Of a DNA stretch of 64,000 nucleotides, positions 56,162 through 64,000 are shown piece by piece (position 1 is the first letter of the stretch; every line of letters starts with the position of its first letter). The position numbers and the translations under genes were made by a program. The DNA is from Paralysiella testudinis (lineage in GTDB: Bacteria > Pseudomonadota > Gammaproteobacteria > Burkholderiales > Neisseriaceae): the NCBI RefSeq assembly GCF_016894345.1, contig NZ_CP069798.1, positions 1,137,385 to 1,201,384 on the forward strand. The letters are read 5' to 3'. The notes under the pieces are model-generated. The model saw only the letters and a list, made by a program, of their open reading frames with translations, was not told where the DNA came from and made no database searches.

Positions 56162-56872
56162 ATGAACACCGCCACTTATTTTGCCTATCCTGATGCCGCC
56201 GCGCAGGCGCAAGGTTTGGCGCAGGCCGTGGCCGCTTTGCTGCGCCACCACATCAACAGCCAAGATTATGCCGTGCTGGCCGTGTCCGGCGGGCGCTCGC
56301 CGATTGCGGTTTTTGAAGCCTTAAGCCAAATCGAATTGCCTTGGCATAAAGTGACCATCACCTTGGTGGACGAGCGCTGGGTGCCTGCCCACCATGCCGA
56401 CAGCAACGGCGCTTTGGTGCGCCGCCATTTACTGCAACACCACGCGGCCTTGGCGCAATGGCAGCCGCTGGTGGCCGAAAATGCCGATGACTTATTTTTC
56501 AGGCAGCCTGAAAATGTGGCCGCATCGGTGGCCGCAGCCTTGGCAGACTACCGCCAGCCGGACGTGGTGCTGCTGGGCATGGGCGACGACGGCCACACCG
56601 CCAGCTTATTTCCATCTGCATCGCAGCTGCCCGCGGCCTTGGCTGCCGATGCACCGGCATTGCTGCACACCACACCGGTGAGCGCCCCGCACGAGCGCAT
56701 CAGCCTTAGCTTGGGTGCCATTGCGACGGCGGCCAACGTGCTGCTGGCGATTGGCGGCAGCAGCAAGCGCCGCGTCTTGCAGCAAGCACTGGCCGCCCAC
56801 AGCGCCGCCTTGCCCGTGGGGCTGGTGCTCAACCATCCGCAGGTTTCTGCGCACATCCACTACCATGAATAA
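56162..56872 (+). CDS. pgl: 6-phosphogluconolactonase
   Basis: This 236-residue enzyme hydrolyses the lactone from Zwf to 6-phosphogluconate. Typical features are [39 protein letters not shown] and [21 protein letters not shown] palindrome at 56498-56513 is translated in frame as FRQPEN in a loop. The stop overlaps the glk start by 8 bp. Confidence 0.94.
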   Translation: MNTATYFAYPDAAAQAQGLAQAVAALLRHHINSQDYAVLAVSGGRSPIAVFEALSQIELPWHKVTITLVDERWVPAHHADSNGALVRRHLLQHHAALAQWQPLVAENADDLFFRQPENVAASVAAALADYRQPDVVLLGMGDDGHTASLFPSASQLPAALAADAPALLHTTPVSAPHERISLSLGAIATAANVLLAIGGSSKRRVLQQALAAHSAALPVGLVLNHPQVSAHIHYHE

Positions 56873-57845
56873 TATCGACCCAAACTGGCCGCGCTTGGTG
56901 GCCGATATTGGCGGCACCAACGCCCGTTTCGCCCTCGAGACCGCGCCGCAGGTGCTGCAACACATTGATGTATTGGCGGCCAACGATTACGACAGTATTG
57001 TCGAGGCCATCCGCACCTATCTGGCGCGGGTAGGCAATCCGCCCATCCGCCATGCCGCCATCGCCATTGCCAACCCGATTGTGGGCGACTGGGTGCAGAT
57101 GACCAACCACCATTGGGCGTTTTCCATCGAAACCACCCGCCAGGCACTGCATCTGGATACACTGATTTTGCTCAACGACTTTACCGCCCAAGCTTTATCG
57201 GTGCCACAAGTGGGCGCTGATGAATTGGTGCAGGTGGGCGGCGGCCAGCCCTTGGACAGTGCCCCAAAAGCGGTGATTGGCCCCGGCACCGGCTTGGGGG
57301 TATCGGGGCTGGTGCCGGGGCAGGGCGGCTTTGTGGCGCTGGCGGGCGAGGGCGGCCATGTGAGCTTTTCGCCGTTTGACGACACCGAAATCTATCTATG
57401 GCAATACGCGCGCGAACGCTACGGCCATGTATCGGCCGAGCGTCTGCTGTCCGGCGCAGGCTTAAGCCTGATTTACGAAGCGCTGGCGGTACGCGAACAA
57501 GTAGACCGCCCCACGCTCACCGCCGCCGAAATCAGCGAACGCGCGCTGGGGGGGCATTCGCCGCTGGCACGGCTGAGCCTGGATATTTTTTGCGCCATTT
57601 TGGGCACCACCGCCGCCAATTTGGCGCTCACGCTGGGCGCGCGCGGCGGTGTGTATGTGTGCGGTGGCATTGTGCCGCGTTTTATCGATTATTTCCCCAC
57701 CTCGCCGTTTCGCAGCCGCTTTGAAAGCAAAGGCCGCTTCGATGCCTATCTGGCGGCGATTCCGGTGTATGTGGTGCTAAACAAACAGCCGGGCTTGGCC
57801 GGCGCCGCCGTGGCCTTGGCGCAGCATTTGCATCAGGCTGCCTGA
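56865..57845 (+). CDS. glk: glucokinase
   Basis: This 326-residue ROK-independent bacterial glucokinase phosphorylates glucose with ATP. It has the phosphate-1 motif [28 protein letters not shown] with the catalytic aspartate, [14 protein letters not shown] and [13 protein letters not shown] 56865 lies inside the end of pgl, implying translational coupling. A DUS straddles the stop codon. Confidence 0.95.
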   Translation: MNNIDPNWPRLVADIGGTNARFALETAPQVLQHIDVLAANDYDSIVEAIRTYLARVGNPPIRHAAIAIANPIVGDWVQMTNHHWAFSIETTRQALHLDTLILLNDFTAQALSVPQVGADELVQVGGGQPLDSAPKAVIGPGTGLGVSGLVPGQGGFVALAGEGGHVSFSPFDDTEIYLWQYARERYGHVSAERLLSGAGLSLIYEALAVREQVDRPTLTAAEISERALGGHSPLARLSLDIFCAILGTTAANLALTLGARGGVYVCGGIVPRFIDYFPTSPFRSRFESKGRFDAYLAAIPVYVVLNKQPGLAGAAVALAQHLHQAA

Positions 57846-57942
57846 AGCAGGTTTCAGGTGTCGGGTTTCAGGAATCAGAGGGCAGGTGTTGGCCGGATAT
57901 TTTAATTGGATGTATGCGCCTTTCAGGCAGCCTTGGCTGTAG

Positions 57943-57962
57943 GTCGGATTCTTGAATCCGAC
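57943..57962. repeat. 20-bp palindromic repeat, copy 2
   Basis: GTCGGATTCTTGAATCCGAC is a perfect palindrome apart from its TT centre, with a near-copy at 49629-49648. It lies between two uptake sequences after glk. Confidence 0.6.
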
Positions 57963-57989
57963 GGTTGCTTTTTTATTCAGGCTGCCTGA

Positions 57990-58325
57990 AACGAAAAATC
58001 CGTGCAGCCTTTCCCTTGGCGCAGCCGAACGGAACATGGTTTTGGCGGAAATAAGGGCGGTCCGGAGCGCAGCGACTAGCGCCCGCCGCCAAAAGCATGT
58101 GTAGTGAGGGAAGTTTGGCGTAGCCAAACCTGCAACCGGGGTCACCTTTCTTTGCTTACTTTCTTTGGTGAAACAAAGAAAGTAAGTGGCCGCGCGGCCA
58201 TGAAGCGCCAAGTAAAACGATAAGAAAACGCATAAAAAAATACTGCCTGTTTTTTGGAAGTCCATCCGCTTTGTTTTAGTTTGTGCGTCCAATGGATTGC
58301 CTAATCAAGTTCGGCAATCACGGAT
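57990..58325. repeat. ~335-bp intergenic repeat, copy 2
   Basis: The 570-bp glk-hexR gap is filled by a second copy of the repeat at 3118-3440. The order is the same, including CCTGCAACCGGGGTC and GGCCGCGCGGCC (58188-58199). Here the inverted repeat is perfect: CTTACTTTCTTTG (58155-58167) pairs with CAAAGAAAGTAAG (58174-58186). The left third differs more, containing GGTCCGGAGCGCAGCGACTAGC. Uptake sequences flank it. No gene is visible. Confidence 0.75.
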
Positions 58326-58415
58326 TAGATGGTTTCAGGCAGCCTTTAATATTAATAATGTGCGCAAATGTTCACATGATAACCATAACAAAAAACCATT
58401 CACAAGGAGCCGGAT

Positions 58416-59276
58416 ATGCTGGTGATGATTAGCCAAAAACTGCCCGAATTGTCGGCGGCGGAGCGCAAGGTGGGCGAGTGTGCGCTGGCCGATGCCAAAT
58501 GGTTTGTGCATGCTGCGGTGGCCGAAATTGCCAAAGAGGCGCAGGTAAGCCAGCCCACGGTGATCCGTTTTTGCCGCAGCTTGGGCTATAAGGGTTTGCC
58601 CGAATTCAAGCTCAATCTGTCGGCCAGCATCGGCCACGAAGGCACGCCTTATGTGCACGAAGAGCTCAACAGCACCGACTCCTTGCAAGACGTGATGGAA
58701 AAAGTGCTCGGCAACACCGCTGCGGCCATTTTAAGCTGCCGCAAATCGCTGTCGGAAGCGGCGCTGGACAAAGCGGTGTCGCTGCTGGTTAAGGCGCGGC
58801 GGATTGAATTTTACGGTGCGGGCAATTCCGGCATTGTGGCGCAAGACGCACAGCACAAGCTGTTTCGCTTCGGCGTGTCTACCGTGGCCTACACCGACAA
58901 CCACATCCAACTGATGGCCGCCTCGGTACTCAGCCCGCAAGACGCGCTGGTGGTGATTTCACACTCCGGCTCTTCGCTTGACTTACTCGATGCGGTGCGG
59001 CTGGCCAAGCAAAACGGCGCTGCGGTGGTGGCGCTCACCCGTGCCGATTCGGCGCTGGCCGCCGAAGCCGATGTGGTGCTCAGCGTGGCCAGCCATGAAG
59101 ACGGCAACACCTACACGCCGATGATTTCGCGCCTGTTGCAATTGTTGGTGGTGGACATGCTCACCATCGGCTTGGCATTGCGCTTGGGTGCCAATGTCAG
59201 CGAAGTGCTGGCCAAAACCAAAAACAGCATCAAGGCCAAGCGGCTCAGCCCAGCCGCCAAACCCCCTCGCCACTAA
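58416..59276 (+). CDS. hexR: HexR-family transcriptional regulator
   Basis: This 286-residue RpiR-family protein has a helix-turn-helix domain (1-77: LPELSAAERKVGECALAD, AQVSQPTVIRFCRSLGYKG) and a SIS sugar-phosphate domain (about 125-255; RRIEFYGAGNSGIVAQDAQ, VVISHSGSSLDLLDAVRLA). HexR represses central carbon genes and is released by KDPG. Location among zwf-pgl-glk and pgi, plus matching operators near edd and zwf, supports the assignment. CAAGGAGCC precedes the start. Confidence 0.92.
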   Translation: MLVMISQKLPELSAAERKVGECALADAKWFVHAAVAEIAKEAQVSQPTVIRFCRSLGYKGLPEFKLNLSASIGHEGTPYVHEELNSTDSLQDVMEKVLGNTAAAILSCRKSLSEAALDKAVSLLVKARRIEFYGAGNSGIVAQDAQHKLFRFGVSTVAYTDNHIQLMAASVLSPQDALVVISHSGSSLDLLDAVRLAKQNGAAVVALTRADSALAAEADVVLSVASHEDGNTYTPMISRLLQLLVVDMLTIGLALRLGANVSEVLAKTKNSIKAKRLSPAAKPPRH

Positions 59277-59285
59277 GGAAACCTT

Positions 59286-60977
59286 ATGCGCCATCTCACC
59301 GAATTGCCTGCTTGGAACGCCTTATGGCAGCATTTTGAGCAAACCAAAAACGTGCACATGCGTGATTTGTTTGCCGAAGACCCTAATCGTGCCGAGCGCT
59401 ATTGGCTGGAAGTGGGCGGCATTATGCTCGACTACAGCAAAAACCGCATCACCGATGAAACCTTGGCGCTGTTGATGGATTTGGCGCGCGAAGCCGGGCT
59501 GCCTGAACGCATCAAGCAGATGTTTCACGGCGATAAAATCAACCCCACCGAACACCGCGCCGTGCTGCATGTGGCGCTGCGCAACCGCACCAATGCGCCG
59601 ATTAAAGTAGACGGCGAAGACGTGATGCCCAAAGTAAACGCCGTGCTCGAGCGCATGGGGCGCTTTGCCCACGCTGTGCGCGGCGGCGAGTGGCTGGGTT
59701 ACACCAATCAGGTGATTACCGATGTGGTGAACATCGGCATCGGCGGCTCCGATTTGGGCCCTTTGATGATGTGCTCGGCGCTCAAGCCGTTTGGCCATCC
59801 GCGCCTGCGTATGCATTTTGTGTCGAATATCGACGGCATGCAGCTCAAAGAAACACTGAAAAAAGTACACCCCGAAACCACCTTGTTTGTGGTGGCCTCC
59901 AAAACCTTTACCACCCAAGAAACCCTCACCAATGCGCTCACTGCACGGGCGTGGTTTTTGAAATACGCCAACAGCGAAGCCGATGTGGCCAAACACTTTG
60001 TGGCGGTGTCTACCAACCAAAAAGCGGTGGCCGCATTCGGCATCAACCCGGCCAATATGTTTGAATTTTGGGACTGGGTGGGCGGGCGCTACAGCCTGTG
60101 GTCGGCCATCGGCCTGCCGATTATGCTGTATCTGGGCGAAGAAAATTTTATCGAAATGCTCAACGGCGCCCACTTAATGGATCAGCATTTCAAAAACGCG
60201 CCCTTGGAGCAAAACATGCCGGTGCTGCTGGCGATGATCGGCATTTGGTATATCAATTTTTACGGCGGCGGCAGCCACATCATCGCCCCTTACGACCAAT
60301 ACCTACACCGCCTGCCCGCGTTTATCCAGCAATTGGATATGGAAAGCAACGGCAAACAAGTGACGCTCGACGGCCAAGCGGTGGCGCACGAAACCGCGCC
60401 GATTATCTGGGGCGAAACCGGCATCAACGGCCAGCACGCCTTTTTCCAATTGCTGCACCAAGGCACCCACATCACCCCGATTGATTTGATTGCCTCGCTG
60501 GAAAAACGCAGCAATCTGCCCGGCCACCACGAAATCCTGCTGGCCAATGTATTTGCCCAAGCCGAAGCGTTTATGCGTGGCAAAACCGCCGCCGAAGTGC
60601 GCACCGAATTGGCAGCACAAGGGCTGCCTGAAAGCGAAATCGAGGCTTTGGTGCCGCACAAAGTGTTTGTGGGCAACCGCCCCAGCAATCTGCTGCTGCT
60701 CTCCCGGCTCGACCCGCGCAATATGGGCAGCCTGATTGCGCTTTACGAACATAAAATTTTTGTGCAAGGCGTGGTGTGGGGCATCAACAGCTTCGACCAA
60801 TGGGGCGTGGAATTGGGTAAACAGCTGGCCAAAACCATTCTGGCCGAGCTCACCGGCGACACCCCGCCGCAAGCCCATGACAGCTCCACCGCCCGGCTAG
60901 TGCAGCTTTACCGCCAAACCAATTGCGAAAACGGCGGCGTGTGCGAGCAGGTATTCAAACAGCCCGAGGATAAGTAG
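59286..60977 (+). CDS. pgi: glucose-6-phosphate isomerase
   Basis: This 563-residue enzyme interconverts glucose and fructose 6-phosphates. It has [32 protein letters not shown], the catalytic region [19 protein letters not shown] and the signature [17 protein letters not shown] 25-residue tail with two cysteines follows the conserved end. It starts 9 bp after hexR and completes the cluster. Confidence 0.96.
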   Translation: MRHLTELPAWNALWQHFEQTKNVHMRDLFAEDPNRAERYWLEVGGIMLDYSKNRITDETLALLMDLAREAGLPERIKQMFHGDKINPTEHRAVLHVALRNRTNAPIKVDGEDVMPKVNAVLERMGRFAHAVRGGEWLGYTNQVITDVVNIGIGGSDLGPLMMCSALKPFGHPRLRMHFVSNIDGMQLKETLKKVHPETTLFVVASKTFTTQETLTNALTARAWFLKYANSEADVAKHFVAVSTNQKAVAAFGINPANMFEFWDWVGGRYSLWSAIGLPIMLYLGEENFIEMLNGAHLMDQHFKNAPLEQNMPVLLAMIGIWYINFYGGGSHIIAPYDQYLHRLPAFIQQLDMESNGKQVTLDGQAVAHETAPIIWGETGINGQHAFFQLLHQGTHITPIDLIASLEKRSNLPGHHEILLANVFAQAEAFMRGKTAAEVRTELAAQGLPESEIEALVPHKVFVGNRPSNLLLLSRLDPRNMGSLIALYEHKIFVQGVVWGINSFDQWGVELGKQLAKTILAELTGDTPPQAHDSSTARLVQLYRQTNCENGGVCEQVFKQPEDK

Positions 60978-61071
60978 AATCGCGGCCGTATTGCGTTGTT
61001 TGCTATATTTTTGGTTTCAGGCAGCCTTTACCCTAATACCTTCATCCCATCCAACCCCCAAGGAAACCCCA

Positions 61072-61737
61072 ATGGCCACACAAGACGACTTGAAACGCAT
61101 GGCGGCGCACAAGGCGCTGGAACTGGTGCCGCATGGCGAATACATCGGCGTGGGCACCGGCTCCACGGTGAAATATTTTATCGAAGCGCTGGCCGCCAGC
61201 GCTAAAGACATCAAAGGTGCGGTGTCGACTTCTTCGTCCACCAGCGCCTTGTTGCGTCAGCACGGCATTGCCGAAGTGGGGCTGAACGAAGTCAACGGCC
61301 TGGCGTTGTATGTGGACGGTGCCGACGAAATCAACCATTCGTTGCAAATGATTAAAGGCGGCGGCGGTGCTTTGTTGAATGAAAAAATCGTGGCCTCGGC
61401 CTCGCGCCAGTTTGTGTGTATTGCCGATGAGAGCAAATACGTGGCTCGGCTGGGCAAATTTCCCTTGCCGGTAGAAGTGATTGAACACGCGCGCTCGCTG
61501 GTGTCGCGCCAATTGTTGAAGCTGGGCGGCGAGCCGGAGCTGCGTATCGGCGTGAAAACCGACAACGGCCACCAGATTGTGGATGTGTCCGGCCTGAATT
61601 TAGACCAGCCGATGAGCATGGAAGACGCCATCAACCACATTCCCGGCGTGGTGGAAAACGGCATTTTCGCCCGCCGCCCCGCCGATGTATTGGTGTTGGC
61701 GCGTGCCGGCGGTGTTGAGCTGGTGTATGCCAAATAA
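61072..61737 (+). CDS. rpiA: ribose-5-phosphate isomerase A
   Basis: This 221-residue enzyme interconverts ribose and ribulose 5-phosphates. Motifs are GVGTGSTVKYFIEAL, YVDGADEIN, KGGGGALLNEKIVAS and RLGKFPLPVEVI. ATG 61072 is preceded by CAAGGAAACCCC. It follows pgi by 94 bp, with one DUS between, linking it to the sugar-phosphate genes. Confidence 0.96.
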   Translation: MATQDDLKRMAAHKALELVPHGEYIGVGTGSTVKYFIEALAASAKDIKGAVSTSSSTSALLRQHGIAEVGLNEVNGLALYVDGADEINHSLQMIKGGGGALLNEKIVASASRQFVCIADESKYVARLGKFPLPVEVIEHARSLVSRQLLKLGGEPELRIGVKTDNGHQIVDVSGLNLDQPMSMEDAINHIPGVVENGIFARRPADVLVLARAGGVELVYAK

Positions 61738-61741
61738 AGCC

Positions 61742-62065
61742 ATGAAATACCTATCTATTTTGGCCTTGCTATGGCCGCTTAGCGCCTGGGCCTGCGAACC
61801 GGTATCATTTGATTGGCAGGCCTTTATGCAGGCCAACGACCACAACCGCGATGGCGCCTTGCAGCGCAGCGAGCTGGTGGATGCCGACTTTAGCGGCAGC
61901 AACTACAGCCATTTTGAAAAAAATCCTGCTGATGAAGCCGCTTTTGCCCGTTTGGACAAAAACGGCGATGGCAAGTTGGGCGGTTTGGGCGAAGGCGCGG
62001 ATGAATTGGGCGACCTCTATTTGTATCTGCCCAATCCCTGCGCCGGCTGGCCGTGGACTAAATAA
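61742..62065 (+). CDS. exported EF-hand protein
   Basis: This 107-residue protein has a signal peptide (1-17, WPLSAWA) and two EF-hand calcium loops: DHNRDGALQRSE (about residues 32-43) and DKNGDGKLGGLG (about 75-86). Two cysteines near the ends (ACEPV and NPCAGW) could form a disulfide. It begins 4 bp after rpiA and its stop shares a base with the thermonuclease ATG. Probably a periplasmic calcium-binding protein of unknown role. Confidence 0.8.
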   Translation: MKYLSILALLWPLSAWACEPVSFDWQAFMQANDHNRDGALQRSELVDADFSGSNYSHFEKNPADEAAFARLDKNGDGKLGGLGEGADELGDLYLYLPNPCAGWPWTK

Positions 62066-62634
62066 TGTCTTGGCGCAGCTTGATGGTGCTGCTGATGGCG
62101 GCGGCTTTGTCGTGGCAGGTAGCCGCTGATCCGCCGCCGCAATGGCCGCAGCAGGCGCTGGATAAAGTGGATTTGGCGCTGGGGCAATATCAGCGCCAAG
62201 CGGCGGCCCAGCAGCTGAGCGGGGTGGTGATTTCGGTGCACGATGGCGACAGTTTGCGCGTGCGCGATGTTCATGGCCGTGTGCATCGCATCCGCTTGGC
62301 TTTTGTGGATGCACCCGAAATCGGCCAAGCATACGGTATGACCAGCCGCGACGGCTTGCGCCAGCGTTTGTTGGGCCAGCAAGTCACCGTCAGCGTGTTG
62401 GAGCGCGACCGCTACCAGCGCCAAGTGGCACAAATTTGGCTCGGCGACACCGACATTAGCCTGTGGCAATTGCAGCAAGGTGCGGCTTGGCACTACCGCA
62501 GCATCGCCAAAAATAAGCAAAACAGCGCCGCCTATGCCCGCTACCGCGCCGCCGAATTCAATGCCCGCCACAGCCGCCAAGGTTTGTGGCAACAGCGCGA
62601 TGCAGTGCCGCCGTGGCAATTTCGCCGTCAGTAA
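62065..62634 (+). CDS. thermonuclease (SNase) family exported nuclease
   Basis: This 189-residue protein has a signal peptide (1-21, ending VAA) and a staphylococcal-nuclease fold (about 50-180). The family motifs are VVISVHDGDSLRVRD, HRIRLAFVDAPEIGQAYG (catalytic Arg and Glu), then DRYQRQVAQIWLG with the second Arg, and GAAWHYR. SNases need Ca2+, which makes the overlap with the EF-hand gene (TAATG) notable. It probably cuts DNA or RNA in the periplasm. Confidence 0.87.
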   Translation: MSWRSLMVLLMAAALSWQVAADPPPQWPQQALDKVDLALGQYQRQAAAQQLSGVVISVHDGDSLRVRDVHGRVHRIRLAFVDAPEIGQAYGMTSRDGLRQRLLGQQVTVSVLERDRYQRQVAQIWLGDTDISLWQLQQGAAWHYRSIAKNKQNSAAYARYRAAEFNARHSRQGLWQQRDAVPPWQFRRQ

Positions 62635-62700
62635 ACACAAACCTCTGTTTATTATTAGGCTGCCTGAAAACCCCATAATCCCTTTTTTAGCGCCACGCCC

Positions 62701-63330
62701 ATGAATGCCCAAAAACGCCAACAAATCTTTGCCCGCTTTCAGGCCGCCAATCCGCATCCCACCACCGAGCTGGTGTTTGCCAGCCCGTTTGAGCTGCTGA
62801 TTGCGGTGCTGCTGTCGGCGCAGGCCACCGATGTGTCGGTCAACAAAGCCACCGCACGGCTGTTTCCCGTGGCCAATACGCCGCAGGCCATCTTGGATTT
62901 GGGGCTGGATGCGCTCACCGATTACATCAAAACCATCGGCCTCTACAAAACCAAGGCCAAGCATGTGATGCAAACCTGCCGTCTGTTGCTGGAGCAGCAC
63001 AACGGCGAAGTGCCGGCGGATCGCGCAGCGCTGGAAGCGTTACCCGGCGTGGGGCGCAAAACCGCCAATGTGGTGCTCAATACCGCATTCGGCCAGCCCG
63101 CCATGGCAGTGGACACGCATATTTTCCGCGTGGCCAACCGCACCCGCATTGCGCCGGGCAAAAACGTGCGCGAAGTGGAAGACAAACTGGTGCGCCTGAT
63201 TCCCAAGCCTTATCTCTACGATGCCCACCACTGGCTGATTTTACACGGGCGCTATACCTGCAAGGCACTCAAGCCGCAGTGCGGGCAGTGTTTGATTGCC
63301 GATTTGTGCGAGTATCCGGCCAAGAGCTGA
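62701..63330 (+). CDS. nth: endonuclease III (DNA glycosylase/AP lyase)
   Basis: This 209-residue base-excision enzyme removes oxidised pyrimidines. It has LLSAQATDVSVNKAT, the helix-hairpin-helix LEALPGVGRKTANVVLNTAFG (catalytic lysine), the aspartate in AVDTHIFRVANR and a C-terminal 4Fe-4S cluster, C-x6-C-x2-C-x5-C (CKALKPQCGQCLIADLC). Length is standard. Confidence 0.96.
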   Translation: MNAQKRQQIFARFQAANPHPTTELVFASPFELLIAVLLSAQATDVSVNKATARLFPVANTPQAILDLGLDALTDYIKTIGLYKTKAKHVMQTCRLLLEQHNGEVPADRAALEALPGVGRKTANVVLNTAFGQPAMAVDTHIFRVANRTRIAPGKNVREVEDKLVRLIPKPYLYDAHHWLILHGRYTCKALKPQCGQCLIADLCEYPAKS

Positions 63331-63477
63331 AGTGTCGGGCATGGATTGAATATCATTCCCAACCAATATCAACACGTAAATAGCCATGATGGCAGTTGTG
63401 TTTCAGGCAGCCTTTTGGCTACAATGCTTGCCATATTGCATTGCCGCAAAATCAACTGTGAAACACAAAGGATTGCT

Positions 63478-64000
63478 ATGCGCCGTACCCCAAAATGGAT
63501 GTTCACCGCCACCGCCGTGGCTTTGCTGCTGGGCGGCTGCGACAAAGGCAGTAGCTGGTTTGGCCGTGAAGACGACAATCAGGGTTTTGTTAAAACCATC
63601 GAAACCGACGGCAAAAATGGCAGCGTGGCGATGCTGTTGCCCGATTTCACTCAATTGGTGGAGCAAGAAGGCGCGGCGGTGGTGAATATCCAGGCCTCGC
63701 GCGATGCGGGCTCTCGCAACCAAGCCGATCCTGCAGGCATGGATCAGAGCCAGTTTCCCGACAACGATCCTTTCTACGAGTTCTTTAAGCGGCTGGTGCC
63801 CAATATGCCGTCTGAGCCGCAAGACGCCGAAGAAAATTTCAACTTCGGCTCCGGTTTTATCATCAGTGCCGACGGCTATATCCTCACCAATACCCATGTA
63901 CTGGCGGGTATGAACAACATCAAAGTGCTGCTCAACGACAAACGCGAATACAGCGCCAAATTGGTGGGCTCCGATGCCCAATCGGACGTGGCCTTGCTCA
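63478..64000 (+). CDS. HtrA/Deg-family serine protease, lipoprotein form (3' end cut by window edge)
   Basis: The first 174 residues are visible. A lipoprotein signal with lipobox LLGGC (cysteine about residue 21) replaces the cleavable signal of typical DegP/DegQ. The trypsin-like domain begins VAMLLPDFTQLVEQEGAAVV and NFGSGFIISADGYILTNTHV, with the catalytic histidine in TNTHVLAG; the catalytic aspartate is probably in the SDVALL at the edge, and the serine and PDZ domains lie outside. Lipidated HtrA proteins are known in Neisseria. Confidence 0.88.
   Translation, partial: MRRTPKWMFTATAVALLLGGCDKGSSWFGREDDNQGFVKTIETDGKNGSVAMLLPDFTQLVEQEGAAVVNIQASRDAGSRNQADPAGMDQSQFPDNDPFYEFFKRLVPNMPSEPQDAEENFNFGSGFIISADGYILTNTHVLAGMNNIKVLLNDKREYSAKLVGSDAQSDVALL

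Overview
The window is about 64 kb of gene-dense, GC-rich chromosome from a member of the Neisseriaceae. The best marker is the 12-mer AGGCTGCCTGAA (or its complement). A hand count finds roughly 60 exact copies, mostly between genes and often as inverted pairs forming terminators. This is the 'AG-sim' dialect of the Neisseriaceae DNA uptake sequence (DUS), first defined in Simonsiella. Five Correia-type miniature elements and a Neisseria-like gene content (zwf-pgl-glk-hexR-pgi, NnrS, HtrA lipoprotein) agree. The genus is not resolvable by eye; the GC content looks too high for Simonsiella itself. No rRNA, tRNA, CRISPR, prophage or full insertion sequence was found.

Layout. 0-8.9 kb: a truncated unknown gene, a small membrane protein, an LprI-like lipoprotein, thiamine genes thiO-thiS-(GST)-thiG, an NhaC antiporter and a CNNM/HlyC membrane protein. 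8.9-16 kb: grpE, aceK, a patatin phospholipase, pstS behind a Pho-box promoter, and nnrS with a hemerythrin. 16-27 kb: hemC-hemD-hemX-hemY-hemE, cardiolipin synthase, a squalene/phytoene synthase, a DUF4124 protein and a YheS-type ABC-F ATPase. 27-32.6 kb: tsaD, queC-queD-queE with a possible preQ1 leader, DUF493-lipB-lipA, and a YefM/YoeB module. 32.8-41.6 kb: an amine-catabolism island. 41.7-51.2 kb: clpX, pbpG, apt, relA, dnaQ, ispD-ispF, a small secreted protein and a DMT exporter. 51.3-61 kb: a YcaQ remnant and the Entner-Doudoroff genes eda, edd, zwf, pgl, glk, hexR, pgi. 61-64 kb: rpiA, an EF-hand protein, a thermonuclease, nth and the start of an HtrA-family lipoprotein protease.

The most interesting system is the 32.8-41.6 kb island. 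It encodes a glutamine-synthetase-like ligase, an iron-type alcohol dehydrogenase, an aldehyde dehydrogenase, a class-I gamma-glutamyl hydrolase, an ethanolamine-type permease and a divergent RpiR/SIS regulator with an AT-rich palindromic operator. Together they suit a gamma-glutamylation route for an amino alcohol, most simply ethanolamine to glycine plus glutamate. This function is inferred from gene content.

A second theme is that small repeats remodel gene ends. Correia-like copies supply an extended -10 for thiG, a -10 for the CNNM gene and the stop codon of the ABC-F gene. One lies in the 5' leader of pstS and one cuts off a YcaQ remnant. There are also two copies of a ~165 bp MITE-like element with perfect terminal inverted repeats, and two copies of a ~320 bp intergenic repeat. 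Two HexR-type palindromes flank the edd/zwf divergent region, linking the Entner-Doudoroff genes to the nearby hexR.
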